This document shows positions 11,601-25,089 of a DNA stretch of 64,000 nt, piece by piece (the stretch's first letter is position 1; each line of letters starts with the position of its first letter). The notes beneath the pieces were generated by a model. It did no database searches and was not told the DNA's origin. It saw nothing but the letters and a program-made list of their open reading frames with translations. The translations under genes were made by a program, and so were the position numbers. Origin of the DNA: Prinia subflava (taxonomy: Eukaryota; Chordata; Aves; Passeriformes; Cisticolidae); NCBI RefSeq assembly GCF_021018805.1, contig NC_086266.1:8680001-8744000 (forward strand), written 5' to 3'.

Positions 11601-14600
11601 AGAGAAGGAACGTGTCATTTTAACAGCTCTGAGCTGGCTCCGCTCCCCTCTGTCTGCCCCCCACAAAAGCTCTGCTCGCAGGCGACCCACAGGCACTGTG
11701 GCAGAGCTGGCTGAGGGCAGGGGCAAGGGTCACTCTGCACACACACTGGGCGCAATTAGGCAGCCAGAGGCTGCTGCAAACAGCACTGCTGCACCACAGG
11801 AATGCCACAATACTAATTAATTCAGGCTTGGGGCCAGGATAGATGTTCCAGGGCTGCAGGAACTCAAGCAAGAAGACAAAATGCCCCTTCAAGAGGTGGG
11901 TGTCTAACCAGGGCATGGATCTGGCAGCCAGTGTGACCACCCTTGGGCTGCATCTGTGCCCCATATCTTGGGGTCACCAGCTTCTGCCTAGGGTAGGAAG
12001 AACAAGCCTCTGCTCCCTGCCACCACCCTGGGGACATTTCAGCTCAGCCCCCATGGCCAAGAGGGGCCAGCAGCTGGGGGTGGAAAGCTGACAGGGCTTC
12101 ATAAGAAGAAAAGAGTGCTTGGAGGTCTGTGGCCATCTGACCCCCTCGCCAGCCATAGGCCAGTCACTATGGTGTGCTCAGCCTTGTGGCATCCAGGAGC
12201 CAGGAGCCAGGTACAGTTCTCTAGATAAGCACATCTGATCTCTGCCTGCTGCTCCCATCACAGTAACAAGTGAGCAGTAGGCCAAAAATGCCTTTCCCTT
12301 TCTACCTCCACAGGGCAGCAGGACAGATGGAGGCAGAAAGCCCATGGGAAAGGTTGAGGTAAGGAATCAAACCCTGAGGCTGGCCTGGTACCCCTGCTTC
12401 CAGCCTATCTCACTGCATCCCAACCCAGGGATGGTCCCATCACTGGCAGGTTATGCTGCCAGGGCTCAGCCTTCAGCCTCTTCCTCCTCCCATGAGCTTG
12501 CACATTGCCCTGCTCAGCCTGACTTCTCTCACCAGCTCTCACACCTTCTGCCACCAGCTGTGAGCAGCACAGGGCAACCTGCTCCAGGGTATTTGCTAAA
12601 GCTGGGTCCACAGCCCTCAAAAATCCCCTCACCTGAATCTCTCTCATCCCACCCAGATGCCTTGGTGAGGGATCATGTGCAAGTGGGGAACACATGTCCC
12701 CACATGGACTGAGGCACTGAGGTCTGGAAGAAGTTGAAGGGGCTTTCCAGCCCAAACCACTTCCAGGAAGGATCAACTCCCAGACACGTTAAATACAAAA
12801 TATTTTGTTCCTGTTTCAAGCCTAATTTTTGCATCAGGCAGGACTGATTATTTTTAATGAACTGTAAACACGGAAAGAGGCACTGTGCTTCTGCAAACCG
12901 TTAACATTGGGAATCTCCCAATTTTCAGGTCTAACAGATCCCACAGATGATGCCTCATTGGCATGGATGGAGTCTGGTGGGGAGGACCCCTGGGCTGAAA
13001 GCTGAGGTGTGCTGTGCCCTGTATTTTTAGAAGCTGGAGACAGCCAGCAGGATCGCAGTCCAGACTCACCCCTACCTTGCTCTGACCCCATGAACTCTGG
13101 GTCTCTAGGTCGAGAGGGTGCCTTGGGACACCCAAAAAGCTTCTGTCCCCAGCAGTGTTATACTGTTATATGCTGCTGAATGCAGTCATGCAGAATAGGA
13201 CTTATATTTTTATTTAAACTTGTCTCTTTATGTGTTTGCCCTGGAGGTAACATTCCAATGTCTGTTGTATGCTTCCCTGGACAGGGAGCAGATTTGGAAG
13301 GTGCCACTGGCGTTGCAGGGGCTAACACACATCACATGCCTGGGGCTGTGTGCAGCAGCAGCACTGGCAGGATTGGACCACCCCTGTTTGCACCCAGCTG
13401 GGTGCATCACGGCCATGGGATGACAGAGATCCTCAAGCCTCTAGCTGTCCCGCTGATGACTCTGTCCCAGGAAGGGCTGCTGCATCCTCACTGCAGGGTC
13501 CTGAGGAACCCCTCTGTTCCCAGCTGGGCACCACACCACTGCTGCAGTCCCTTACGTGCCTGGCCCGCTGCACTCTGGCCCACAGAGGAGCTGCTGCTTG
13601 GCCATGACCATGTTTGGATGTTTGTGAGCCGGCAGATGACTCAGATCTCTGTTCCCGGGACTGGTTTACTGGGATGGGTGGGAGCAGAAGGAGCATGAGG
13701 CTGGCGGCGTGGCTGGCCATGGCGTGCCCAGTGTGCTCCCACGTGCAGCTGCCTGTGCCACCCGCTCCTGCCCTCGTGCCGGGTGTGGCCAGGGGCAGCT
13801 CCTGCTTCCAGACCGGGAGGCTGCTGGCCCCCGCCAAGCACAGGAAGTGCTGGGGAGGGATGTGCCCAGGCTTACACAGCGAGGCAGAGGCAGACCCGGG
13901 TGTGCTGCTCCAAAGCAGGTCATTCTAGGCTGTTTTACCCCCTCCTTACAGAACCAGCCCAGCAGCTGTATCCTTACTTAATGCTGAAGCTATGCAGGCC
14001 TTTGCCAGTGCCATGGCTCTCCCAGCTGGTAGATGGCATCGTCCCTTTACATGCCTGCCTAGTGGAGCCAGGGGTTTCTCTGGAAATAACTCACTTTTTG
14101 GCCTGCCTGAAATAGCAGCTCAGAAAACACTGAACTCAGAAATCCCCAGGGCTGAGCAACAAGCTGCTGCTCTCCAGCAGCTGATCCCACAGCCCCTGCA
14201 CCAGGACAGTATTCCTGGGAGCTGGGGAGCCTCCCAGCATCCCCCACAGCTCCCCACCATGCTGCATAGCCACGAGCATCTTCCCAGCCCTCCTGGCCAC
14301 GACAGCTCCCAGGCTCTCCTTTGGCTGCTCCCTGCGGACATCCCAGGGCTGCACCCTGCCCTGTCCCACCCCAGCCCACCCCATCCCCAACCCAACCGCT
14401 GCTCTGGAAAAAGGAACCAAAACCTGTCACTTCCGCTTGCCCACGGTGTCTCACAGCATGACCCAAAATAGCTCAAAAAGACCTAAAATATCGCTGCCCA
14501 CTCAGCCCAGCTAGTAGCCTGAGGAAGACGTAGGAGCGTGTGCAAGGCTAGGGGTGAGCAAGCAGAGGGACCAGCCCAAAAACGTACATCCCATGGGATC

Positions 14601-14640
14601 ATCACTTCCCCAGGCGTACAGAAAAACAGCTGTTGCTGTG
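5659..14640. other. Intergenic, no gene recognised
   Basis: Unique sequence with scattered short open frames on both strands and none with family resemblance. The one structured element I see is an 18-bp perfect palindrome at 10264-10281, listed separately. Confidence 0.6.
10264..10281. repeat. 18-bp perfect palindrome centred on GTAATTAC
   Basis: TTATTGTAATTACAATAA equals its own reverse complement, and partial pairing continues outward (TTGTTA against CAGCAA). It sits in a short AT-rich island of TTATTG repeats inside GC-rich DNA. The TAATTA core is the consensus for many homeodomain proteins, so it may be a dimeric binding site, or simply a by-product of the simple repeat. Confidence 0.5.
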
Positions 14641-14680
14641 GCAACAGCTCAGCGCTTGCTGCTTCCTCCCACAAAATCGG

Positions 14681-14790
14681 GTGACACGACGTCATTAGCC
14701 GGCCGGCCGAGGTGAGCGTGGCCGGGACCGTGACTCAGAGCTGGCCACCGGCCCCGGCCCCGCCCGGCCCCCGACCTTCCCCTCCCCTTC
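14681..14790. promoter_or_regulatory. Orphan CpG-rich promoter-like patch with CRE and AP-1 motifs
   Basis: A short CpG-rich stretch that stands out from its surroundings. It holds GACGTCAT (CRE-like, 14688-14695), GGCCGGCCGG, a consensus AP-1 site TGACTCA (14731-14737) and a GC-box-like run CCCCGCCCGG near 14759. No recognised gene starts here on either strand. It could be the promoter of an unannotated non-coding transcript or a distal enhancer. Confidence 0.35.
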
Positions 14791-14830
14791 TCACCATGCC
14801 TGGGCATCTCTGGCTTTCCTAGAGCACCCA

Positions 14831-17800
14831 TCAGGCAGCAAGATGGAGAACCTGGGTCACGATTAGCACGCTCGGGATCGGAGATGGGGTGTCCCCAGCT
14901 CTGCAGCCCGGTTCTGGATTAGCCAATGCCTCCCCCGCATGTCCCTGCTGTGCGAGTGACAGTAACTCAGGCAAGACCCGGCTCTGCACGAGTTCCCTCT
15001 GCCTCTTTCCCTTTCCATCCTGGGCACAACAGATCATCCAGCAAGGACCAGGACACTGCTGCCCTTAAGCATCCTATTCACAAGTGAAATGCTTCCAGGT
15101 GCCCTCAGGTTAATCCTGATTCACTGCCAAACCATCCAGGTGAGATGCCAAGCTGGAGTCATCCAGGGTTCATAAGCCTGGGGAGGGACCAGGAGAGTGG
15201 GTTTGGGGGAAGCTAAGTACAAACAATGCCTCCCAAGGATCAGCCAATGCTCACAGCTTCTCCAGAGAATGCTAATCCCCCCTCTTTTAAACTCAGATTA
15301 CATAAAACTCCCTGTTTCCAGTTCTCTCTCCCCAGCTCTGCTCTGCTGGAGGACCCCCCAGCTCCCCAGCTCCAGCACTGGGCCAGTCTCCAGGCTGGGC
15401 TGTCCCACACCTCCTTTTCAGAGCTGGATGCACAGGAGCACTTTTGGGAGAGTCCCCCATGGCCAGGCAGCCCAGCATCTGCTGAAGGTGTTTCAAAACT
15501 TGTCTGTTCATGAACAGGGGAATCCTGGGACAGGTAAGGCCAGACCTGTGCTGTGATGCTTTTCAGGAGCAGTGTTCTTGACAAGGCAAAGAAAAGGCCC
15601 AAAATCACAGCTTCCCTATTGCTGCCCATTGCCACCCACTGAGCGCACCCAAACAAAGGAATGGCTGCTTCCAGACCCCCTGGCTCTCCCCTGGGCTGCA
15701 ACACCTCAGCTGGGAGGGCCTGGACTGTCCCAGGGAAGCTCCATTGTGCCCATATTGGGACACAGCAGCATCAGGCTCCCAGAAACCTTTGTCTGGCTCC
15801 CCTGAGACACAGAGTACCTTCTCCTTGGTGGTTCTCAAGCAGTCTCTGAACCCCCACCTCTAACTGAGCAGCATAGATACCCTGAGCCTCCTTATCCCCA
15901 GCCAAGGAGCCAGGGACCAATTCTAGCTCTCCTGAGTCTCCAGCATGCCTCCTACTCCATCCCCTTGTCCTCCTCCTATGTGCTCCATACTGCATGTTTG
16001 TATACTGTTGCCCTGGTTACTGGCCACAGAGTCACCACCAAACCTCTCTTCTAGGCAGGAAAGCCCAGACTCATATTTTCCGTGGGATGCCTACAACTCA
16101 TTTAACTTTCTGAGGTGGGAGAGATGTTGACAGAGGTGGGGAGAGATGCTGACATCACAGGGATGTCCCAGGGACCAGGGCTGTCTATACCAGGAGCTAC
16201 CAAGAGCACATCCAAGCTCTGCAGGAGTACTGGGGTTCCTTGGCTCTGTATAATAGAGGATTTCTTCATCCTTTTGGAGCATAGATCCAGGAGAAATCTT
16301 TCCCCAGCAGCTGCTCTTGCAGCTGAGCAGCCATGGTGCCTGTGTGTGGGTTCACTCCTGACATGTGCTTTTTGAACCCACCCTCACATGGGTGCTGAGA
16401 CTGTTCACCCCTCCCCTTCATATCCCCAGTTTTGCAATGCTGCAAAATTATCCCTAGCTCCCAATAGCCACCCCAGCTGTGAGGAACCAGCATCTGGAAG
16501 GGATCAGCACAGTAACCACTGTGGGGAAAGGGGAGAGCTATAAATAGCAGCAATTTTCCAAATCAAAGCTTTAGAAACAACAACAACCAAAGAACACAGG
16601 CTGAGGCGCTGGCTTTTCTGCCCAGCATGTTTATAGATATAGTAATTTTTTTTTTTTTTTTTTTTTAATTCCTAGCTTGTTTTCAATCTTTCCTCACTGC
16701 TGGGATGTTCTGGGTCTGTCCTCTTTCCCACTGGGCAGCTTTCCAGAGACATGTTTCTTGGAAGGCTGTAACATCTTTTAGTAGATTTTAAATTACTCTC
16801 AGGCAGGAATGTCCCACGAGTCATTTTCTACTCATTTAGCAACACAGGCTTGTCCCTGGTTTGGGGGTGTCACAGGGCTGGGGTGCCCTGGGGTGTGGTG
16901 GGCACTGCAGGGAGGATGCCAAAGTTCCATCCAAGTGGAAGGGTGATGCTTTCTGGGGGAGCTTATTGGTGATGGGAAAACCTCAGCGCCTGCAAGGAGA
17001 GGCAGGCTGCACACCTGACTTTAACCCTCATGGCTAAGAGGTAGTGCTGGTAGAAAACTGAACCTGAGAAACATTGCCAGGGGTCTCCTTTGGAGCATCC
17101 AAAGGAATGGATGAGGGTTTCCTTCAGACCATCCTCAAACAGTGTCCTCTACTCAAGTATGGACACTCCTTGGAATAACCCAAGCACAATCCCAGCTGTG
17201 GGTCCCCTAACCCTAGCCCTGTTCTGGGCACAGGCAATGCCCAGAACTTAACTTCTTAAGTTCTTCCCGCTGTCCCTATTGGAGCTCATGGACTGGCATG
17301 ATCCCACAGTCAGTCTCAAACCTTTCACAGACACAGCTCTAGCAGTGCATCCTTCCTGGATGATTTGTGGCCGCAACGGCATCCAGAGTCCAGTGGGACA
17401 TCTGTTCTGTAGAACAGTGGCCCCCAGCTCCTTGTAGAGCAACTCAGATGTTGCAAGACAAGGGAACAAGGAGAAATTGCACCTTTTCCCCAGCAAGTTA
17501 CTCTCCAGCTTGAAATTCCCAACCATAGCTCAGACTCCTTGCACCCTGGTGTGTCCCTGCTCCCTCCCCCTGCCCAGGGCTCCTCTGTGACTGTGAATAG
17601 CAGCAGCCTGGCCCTGGGAAGTGTGGATGTGTGGCCTCCTGTGCAGACCAAGCCAGTGCTGCCGTGTTTATCCCAGTTTTACTGCCCACTAGAGTTGTTT
17701 TGATGGAAGGGCTGTGGTCTGGCAGACTCTGCCCTGGCAGCAGTGCTGTGGTGCAGCTAAGCCAGGATGGCATGACACACACATTTGAGAAATAACCTCA

Positions 17801-20800
17801 TAAATCTTCTTAATTCAGTCGATGAATCATTCCTGCTCCATGTGGGCTACCTTCCCATGAGCCAAACCTTTCTGCCTCTGCTCTGGGAAACAACACAGGC
17901 AAAAAGTACCCAGGCAGTGTACCCTGAGCAACACCAGCAGCACTGTCTGCTCTTGCCCCGCAGCCCTTTGCCCTGCCCAGTACACCCAGCCTTCCTGCAG
18001 AATGCTGGGAGCTGCTTGGCACCTTGGTGCCACATCCCCAGACTCCATAGCATTCCACAGCCAGAGCAGCCATCCAGGTCCAGCTCCCCTGTCCTGGCCT
18101 CCCCAGGCCAAGTGGGGAAGAAGACAGCAGGCACTGGAAGCAGCCACAACTGAATAATGCAGGGAAAATTTAGCAGCCACCCCTTGAGATGCCAGCTGCT
18201 GTTGGCTTTAACCAGGTGAGAGCAGGCCCAGCTTTCTGGGGACCCACTGGCACCCAAGGCCACAGTGATGAGCTCAGCACACAGCTGACACCAGCATGAG
18301 CAGCTGCACACTGGCAGCCAAATGGTGAACGGCAGGGTGGCCACGAGCAGTACCTGCAGACAACAGCTTTGTGTTCCCATCTCCAGGCAGAGGATAGCAG
18401 GCTGTGCTAGCCCAGCCCACACCGAGCTTCCAAGGGGCTCTTGGCTTCCCTGTCACAGCAAGGATTGTGCTGTCGGCCTGCAGTAACATCAGGGTTACTT
18501 CTTCAAATGATGGACATTCTCCAAACCCATCCCACAAGGAAGCAATCAAGTGGGCTGTGTGCTAACTTGGGGCAGGGAGAGGATGGCACAGCCTCACACG
18601 CTTTCCCTTGTACAGTAGGAATCAGTCCTATCCTACAGCAGGGACAGGATCCTGGGGGACCTGGCAGAACCCTTCATCAGGACTGGGGTTACCATGGGAA
18701 GTGGAAGCGGAGTTACACTCCACAATATCCGTCCAGATGGGTGAACACATCTACCTAGCTTAACATCACAGCTGACACCGACATCAGAAGCACTAGGAGC
18801 AGTGCAGGATGTTCCCCTTCAGGTGATGGTCCCTGCCCTACCACTGGCAAGGGGCTGGTGCTCCCAAAGACTGGTCCATCCATGCAGCAGCACTGCTGTC
18901 TGCTCGGATCCTTGCTGACATGAGTGGGTTGCCAGCCCTCTCCGTCCCCTCCTGGGGTGGATACACAGCCCATGGTCTGCAACCTCTTTTTGGGGGAGAA
19001 AGGAAAGAGTAAGGGGTCTGGATGTCTCATGCCAGCCGGTGCATTAGCAGGTGCGTCCGTGTCTCACAGGTGCAGCTGGACTGTAGCACCTCCCTGTTTT
19101 CATCACATTCCCCTTGTGACAGCGTCCTGCCCAAGTCAGAGCAGGTCTGCCCCATGTAAGAGGCACATGAAGGGCCACAGGGACATGGCTCGTCATGTCC
19201 CTGAAATAGCAGTGACCTGCAAACACGGGCTGGGGGTCCATTTCAAGGACTGTGGCTGCAGGAGTCCCAGCTTTTGGTGACAATCCCAGTTTTCCCTTTA
19301 AAGGCAATGACACTGAAATTCGTTTCCTTTGAGTTTCCTGTGTTGCCAATTATAGAGGAGAAAATCTAGGTACCTTTCTAAATCCATGCTAATAACATCA
19401 GCAAAGGAAATGTTGTTAGACAGAATGTGAAATGATGTGACAAAAGCCCCAAATCCCATGACACCGTGGGGACTTGAACTTCCAGGACTGCACCCCGCCA
19501 GCCTCCCCTGCCTGTGGCAAGCCCCACCCCTCTTACGTGACCAGCTCACAGCATCCCTCTCAGCCGGTGCCAGTCTGGACAGCATCCCAGTGCTGTGCCC
19601 TGGGGAAAAGACTTGTGGAGATGGAGGAAAATCCAGGATGAGCCATCAAGTGCACTGCTGACACTGCAGAAAGTGGAAGCACTCCACTCTGTGGGAGCGC
19701 TTTGCCAAGTTCAAGGTCGAGGGCTGTAAATTCCTTGTTATTTTTAACTCCAGGATAGTAACTGGCTGAAAACAAGAGAATAGCTTTGATTCAGAGAGGG
19801 AGGGGAGATGCAGGGTGGTAGATGGATGCTTTTGCCTGTTGAAATAAGGGCGAAACCTTAAGAAAGAGGTGGGGAGGGGGGAGAAAACAGGTGCTGCAGG
19901 TGGGAGGAGGCCCCTAGAAAGGGGCCGTCAGGATGAGCAGGGTCCCTGTCTGTGCCCCATCAGTCGCGGAGTTGCAGCTGGACACGCTGTGATGGCTGAG
20001 GTGACCTGCAAGGACCTGCTGTAGCATGGGACCATGGGAGGATCAGGGGCATGGAATGAGCTGGGCTGAAGTGTGTGTTGGCACACACGTGTGCAGCCAG
20101 TGTTTTTCTCTCCCACTGGAAAACAGCAGCATGTGGCTGATACTGGGAAAGAGACTTTTCCCCTGCTTGGTGCAGTGTCCAAAAGAGGGTTGGCATCCCA
20201 GCTCCCTCGTCCTGCACTCGGGGCTGAGGCTCCACCCCCAGACATAGCAAACATGGTGCCCACGACACAGGATGCCCACGACACAGTGTGCCCTTGCCCA
20301 GGTCTTGGCATATGGCTCCATCAGATGGACATTTCCAGCCAGCACATTGTGTCACATCACCTCAGCAATGGAATGCACACACTGAGAGGACAACACTGAG
20401 ACCACACGCCTGCAGCTCCACACATCCCCCATCCCACAGAAGGCACCAGTGTGGGTGCCAGGAAAAAGCAGTGATGTTCCCAGGGTGTGAAACGATTAAA
20501 TGCTGGGGTTTAAGGAGAAAAAAACCAGTCAAGGAATAACAGAAGAGAGAACAGCCTTGCAGCAATCGCTGCAATTTGCGCAGGGTGGAGCCATGCACAG
20601 AAGCATGCTTACACAAACACCCACACCCACTCTCATGCTGGCATTCAGATCCTGTGGGACCAAGCTACGTGCACAAGGCATGTGTGCACACACGTGCATG
20701 TGCACACCCTCACAGGGGTGTGTGATCCCTGGGATCCAGCTACAGGCACCATGTCTGTGTGGGCTCAGCACGTCCAGACACAGCTTTGCGCCCACCGCAG

Positions 20801-23670
20801 TCTCGCTTGGCTCCAGCCCCACAGGGCTCTGCCCTAGCTGGACACTATGTACTGGGCCCGGTGATGGTGCTAAAAGGAAACCTTGAGATCCTTGTCCTTG
20901 AGCCCAGCCAGAACAAACTAGGCAACAAAAGGGGGATTTCCTTGCTCAGAGCCTCTTCTACTAGCACAAACCTGCCCCCTGGCCTTCTCCCAAGCCTGCT
21001 CTCCTGTTGTGCCTCGTGCTCCAGCCCTCCCTTGCCATCATCTCTAACTGCATCTGCTCCGACTTCCTGGCTTCTCCATACACCCTACAGACCCTCTGGG
21101 GACAATCCCAGCCCTGTGATGCCGCTGGGGTGGGTGGTTCAGCCAGCTCCTGGCTCAGGGCAAGTCCTCCCTTGGGAAAACCAAGGCCTGACTTCAAAGA
21201 CACCAAGGGCTAGCACTCTCTGGGCTCCCCAGGAACATCCCGCAGATGGTCTCTGGGCAGCTGGGGTCTGAGACAGCCACCATCACCCATGGCCCCTGCT
21301 CCATCTCAACTCTGGGCTGATGAAGCTTTCCTGGGTTGAGAGGCACAGTCCTTCCACTACCGCTCCATGCCCAGGGGGCTGAGGGCTATACTGCCCTTCC
21401 TACCCTGCCACAGTCATTAGGGGACACCCAAGCTGACAGAACATCACCCTTCACAAGGTCTGCACCCTTAAGCAGCACAGCCATCATGCCCCAACCCACA
21501 CCACTGCATGGACACAGGCACATGGTGATGTGGGAACACAGGGGACACACCATTGCAGGGATGCAGACAGAGGCCCCACCAGCAGAGATAACAGCCAGCA
21601 AGCATCTCTCCTTGCCTGGCAGTGCCAGGCTAGACAGCTCTGCCAGGAGGATAGATGAACGTGAGAAGATACTTCACGGTCTGGTCAAACCCAGTGCAAA
21701 CAAAGCACTGTGATCCAAGGAGTGAGGGGCAGGGTCTGCGTGGGGACAGAGCCAGTGTGTTGGCACACAAAGGCCCCTTCACTGCCCTGGAAAGATGAGC
21801 AGTGTGTGCAATGACATTGAATCTGGGACAAGGAAAATCATGGTGTGAGCCCTCCTCAGACAGAAAGGCCTTTGTGCCTTTCAGGAGCATCCCCAGCTCT
21901 GCAGTCACCACTGGTGACCAAGCACAGCCCAAGCCACAGGGCTGGGCTTCCCTGGAGCCAGGTCATGCCAGAGCTACCCCAGACACAGTCTGTGTGATGG
22001 CCGAGTGAGTGGGAGGAACACTGGCTGTGCTCTGTTGAGGCTGGATGGCACCCAGCCACCCAGGGAGACAGGAGCCAGCTGCTTTCTGCAGCTCTGCTGG
22101 ATCACCAGATCCCTGCTCCATCCTAAAAGTCCTTCTCTGTCCTGTCTCCCTTTGATGTGATTCCACGTGGCCCCTCAAGCTACTATCGGAAGGGCCTTGG
22201 CAGCCCACAGCCATCCCAGTGCCTGTGAGTGCTGCAGGCAAGCAGGAGAGGCAGCACCCACTGAGTCACACCAGCTCCAGCCTGCAGATCTGCTGGGCTC
22301 CCTGGCACAGACCAGCCTGGGGCTCTGCCGCTGGGGGATGCCATGTGGAGTGCTACCCACCCAATGTCAGTCATATCAGAACTGGCCAAACAGGGAACGA
22401 GGCCACCAGCAGGATGAGACAGCAGCTTGCTCCTGCTGTGCATCCCGAGTCAGAATGCAGAGGGCTGGTGCAGCTATACCACTCTCTGGAGACATGATTT
22501 GGGGAAGTCCACAGTGCTCCCCTAAACACAAGCAAACACAAGCAGATGCTGCTAGACCATGACCTGATGAATGACAATCTCTGCATGGTCATGCTGGGCA
22601 GGTGAGGAAAAGGCAAGCTTGGGCAGCAGCTTCACTGGACATCAGTGAAGCCATGGCATGTGACACCTCTCAGAGCCAGCCTGTCCTTACCATTGCCACA
22701 TCTCAGGTGGCTCCTTCCAACAAGAGGGTGAGCATCAGAGTGTGGTCATGACTGGTGGGGACCATATTTGCCACTGAAACTGCCAGACTAGCCTAGGATG
22801 CACAGTCAGGGGCTGCTGTACCCCATAATCCCTGATCTGCCATGTATGATGCTGCTCCTCTGCGAAGACTCACTCCAGGGCCTCCCACTATGTGCCAGGA
22901 GGAGGCTGAGACAGAAAAGGAACCAGACACAAAAAGCCTCAAGCCTTTTCCAAAGAGGCTTGTTGTTTCTCTTCGGGGATGTGGTAAGCTGCCAGGGCCT
23001 TAGCATGGCCAGGCCATCTGACCTCTGTGGTAGGGCAGAGCCAGGGCTTGCAGTGGGGACAGGTGGCACCACAGGAACCCCAAGCAGGGGCTGTCCCAGG
23101 AGAAGCCACATAGGGTGCATGAGAAGGGGGTGAGAGGAGTGCCAGGGGTGTGATGCTCAGTTACTGAGCCTCGGACCCATCACAGGGCCCAGCCATGGCT
23201 TCACAGCCCTGCCTGGGGCCCTGCTGCACCAACATGGGTGTTTGTACATCTCTCGTTCCCTGAGGAAGGACCGCAGGTCTCGGGCACCTGGAAGAGCCAA
23301 GCCTGGAAGCCACACTATGTTCCAAGGACAATGCAGAGAGGACATGTTCTGCTGCCAACAGCTGGTGCCTCAGCCCATGTTTTCAACTTTATGTAAGCAG
23401 GGAACCCAAGCCTGCTTCAGGACATGGTGAAATTGGATCCAGACGGAAACAATTAGAACGGCGAGGGATAAGGAAGAAACTGCTTTGTTGGCACAACTCT
23501 CTGCCTAGGGGAGGAAACAGAGCCAATGAGCCAGCCCAGATGTATTTGTGCTGGGGAAAAACAACCCATGAGTAAAAGAAAGGCACGGAGATGGGGCTCA
23601 CTCCACACCTTCCTCTGGCACCAGCTTTGGCTGAGAGTGATAGGGGCAGGTCCTTGAGGACAGAGAAGCT
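14831..23670. other. Intergenic, no gene recognised
   Basis: No coding exon could be supported. A 21-bp poly(T) tract occurs at 16646-16666, possibly the tail of an old minus-strand retroposon, but I cannot identify an element next to it. Confidence 0.6.
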
Positions 23671-23672
23671 CT

Positions 23673-23760
23673 TGAGGAGTAGAATTATAGAATGCCCTGA
23701 GCTGGAAGGGATCCACAATTATCTTCCAACTCTCCTACCAAGGAGGAGATGGTATCTCAC
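23673..23760 (-). mobile_element. Probable CR1 3'-end scrap, antisense
   Basis: The reverse complement of about 23676-23735 resembles the CR1 3' terminus: a 'tcccttccagctc' block followed by 'attctataattcta', matching the usual TTCTATGATTCTA end. Similarity fades within about 90 bp, so this is an old, heavily decayed fragment. Confidence 0.55.
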
Positions 23761-24669
23761 CAGTGAAGCTCTTCTCACTGGGTTGGAGACAGCCCACCTT
23801 TAAGCCAAGTACAAGGCAGTCAAATGAGGACTGTGAAATGCCTGCTGAGATCCCCTCTGCCAAGACCACCTGTGGGTCCCCATCACCAGTGGAATGCTGC
23901 TCACACCAACTGGAGGTCACCTTTGCCCTGGGGACCCATCGTCCACAGGGCAGGGAAAGGAGAAATGTTTTGCTGACGTTCTGGGTTACAAGCCCAGCCT
24001 GCACCCCAATGTGCCCCAGCTGCTCGTACAGGCCCCGCAGGCCCCCGGATCCTCTGGGACATATGATACCTGCAGGGCTTGATGACAAGAAACACTCACC
24101 AACACAACTGCTTGGGAAAGGCACCTGGCAGGCACAGGGTGTTCCAGGATGAAAGCAGACTGTGAGTCAGCTCAGAAAGCGGAATCTGGATGAGCATCTT
24201 CTGGATGAGGTGTGATTCCAGGATGGCATCACTGCAGTGGGAAAGGTTCATCCTTGGCCTGTGCTCATGGAGAAGTCCTTGGTCAGCCTGTGTGGGTAGA
24301 TGTCCACCTGGACAGGTGAACACCGGTAGGTAGTGGTGGTGCTGCAGGGTGATGCCTCTGCCTGCTGCACAGTACCCTCACAGCCACATCAGCTCCCATC
24401 CCAGCTTCAGCACCCTCCTTGAACCTTACCCTCTAGCCACAGACCCTGCACAGCCCTGGGCCAAACCCCCTCTCCGCTCCCACTGTCCCCAGGGCAGCTG
24501 ACAGGAACAACCTTTTCTCAGGGTACCCATGGAATGTAGCTGTACTCTCCAGCTCCTCTGCCAGTCTCCCCAGAAGGACAAAATCGCAGCAGCTGCTTTC
24601 TCATCCCTTTTTGGGACAGGAGGTCCAGGAGACAAACAGGAGCATACCCAGGCACGGGGTGCTGGCCGT

Positions 24670-25009
24670 TCTCACAGCTGCAGCTGATCTGTAGCTGCAA
24701 ATATAGATTTGGCCAGAACAGACCCCCAACCTCGATCAACCTAGAAGTGAACAAGTCCCTGGGTAAGCAATGATAGGATGGATTTGAACTCAAACAGGGC
24801 CCCCAGCCAATCCTATTCAATCCTGAATGCAGACGTGTCACTGGCCAGGGAGCTGGGCGGTGCTGAGACCCTGATCAATTGGTTGTCTAAGCCCAGGAAT
24901 TTTGAACCCCTATATAAGGGGGCAGCTATAATAAATCTTTGTTGTTGGTTGCATGGTCTCAGTGAGTCCTTCGTATGTCTGTCTCCAACCTAAGATCCAC
25001 AACATCATA
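24670..25009 (+). repeat. 5' LTR of the endogenous retrovirus
   Basis: 340 bp, near-identical to the 3' copy from the start through the TATA region. The first dinucleotide is TC where the 3' copy has the normal TG, a point change that would disturb the integrase end. The TATA box TATATAA is at 24911-24917 and the polyadenylation signal AATAAA at 24930-24935, only about 13 bp apart. That implies a very short R region, as in Rous-type LTRs. Confidence 0.9.
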
Positions 25010-25011
25010 AG

Positions 25012-25030
25012 TGGTGAAACCCGATGTGAT
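25012..25030 (+). other. Retroviral primer-binding site, tRNA-Trp-like
   Basis: TGGTGAAACCCGATGTGAT follows the 5' LTR after 2 bp. It resembles the alpharetrovirus tRNA-Trp site (TGGTGACCCCGACGTGAT) with one extra base and a few substitutions. Position and sequence agree with its role as the start site of minus-strand synthesis; it is probably degraded. Confidence 0.75.
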
Positions 25031-25089
25031 GGCAGCAGCGTCCACAAGCAGAGCGGGGGAGACATAGGACAGCACATACAAAGCCTGTC

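Noticed and set aside
16646..16666. Poly(T) tract as evidence of a processed pseudogene
   Set aside because: No gene-like sequence or target duplication was found next to it on the minus strand.
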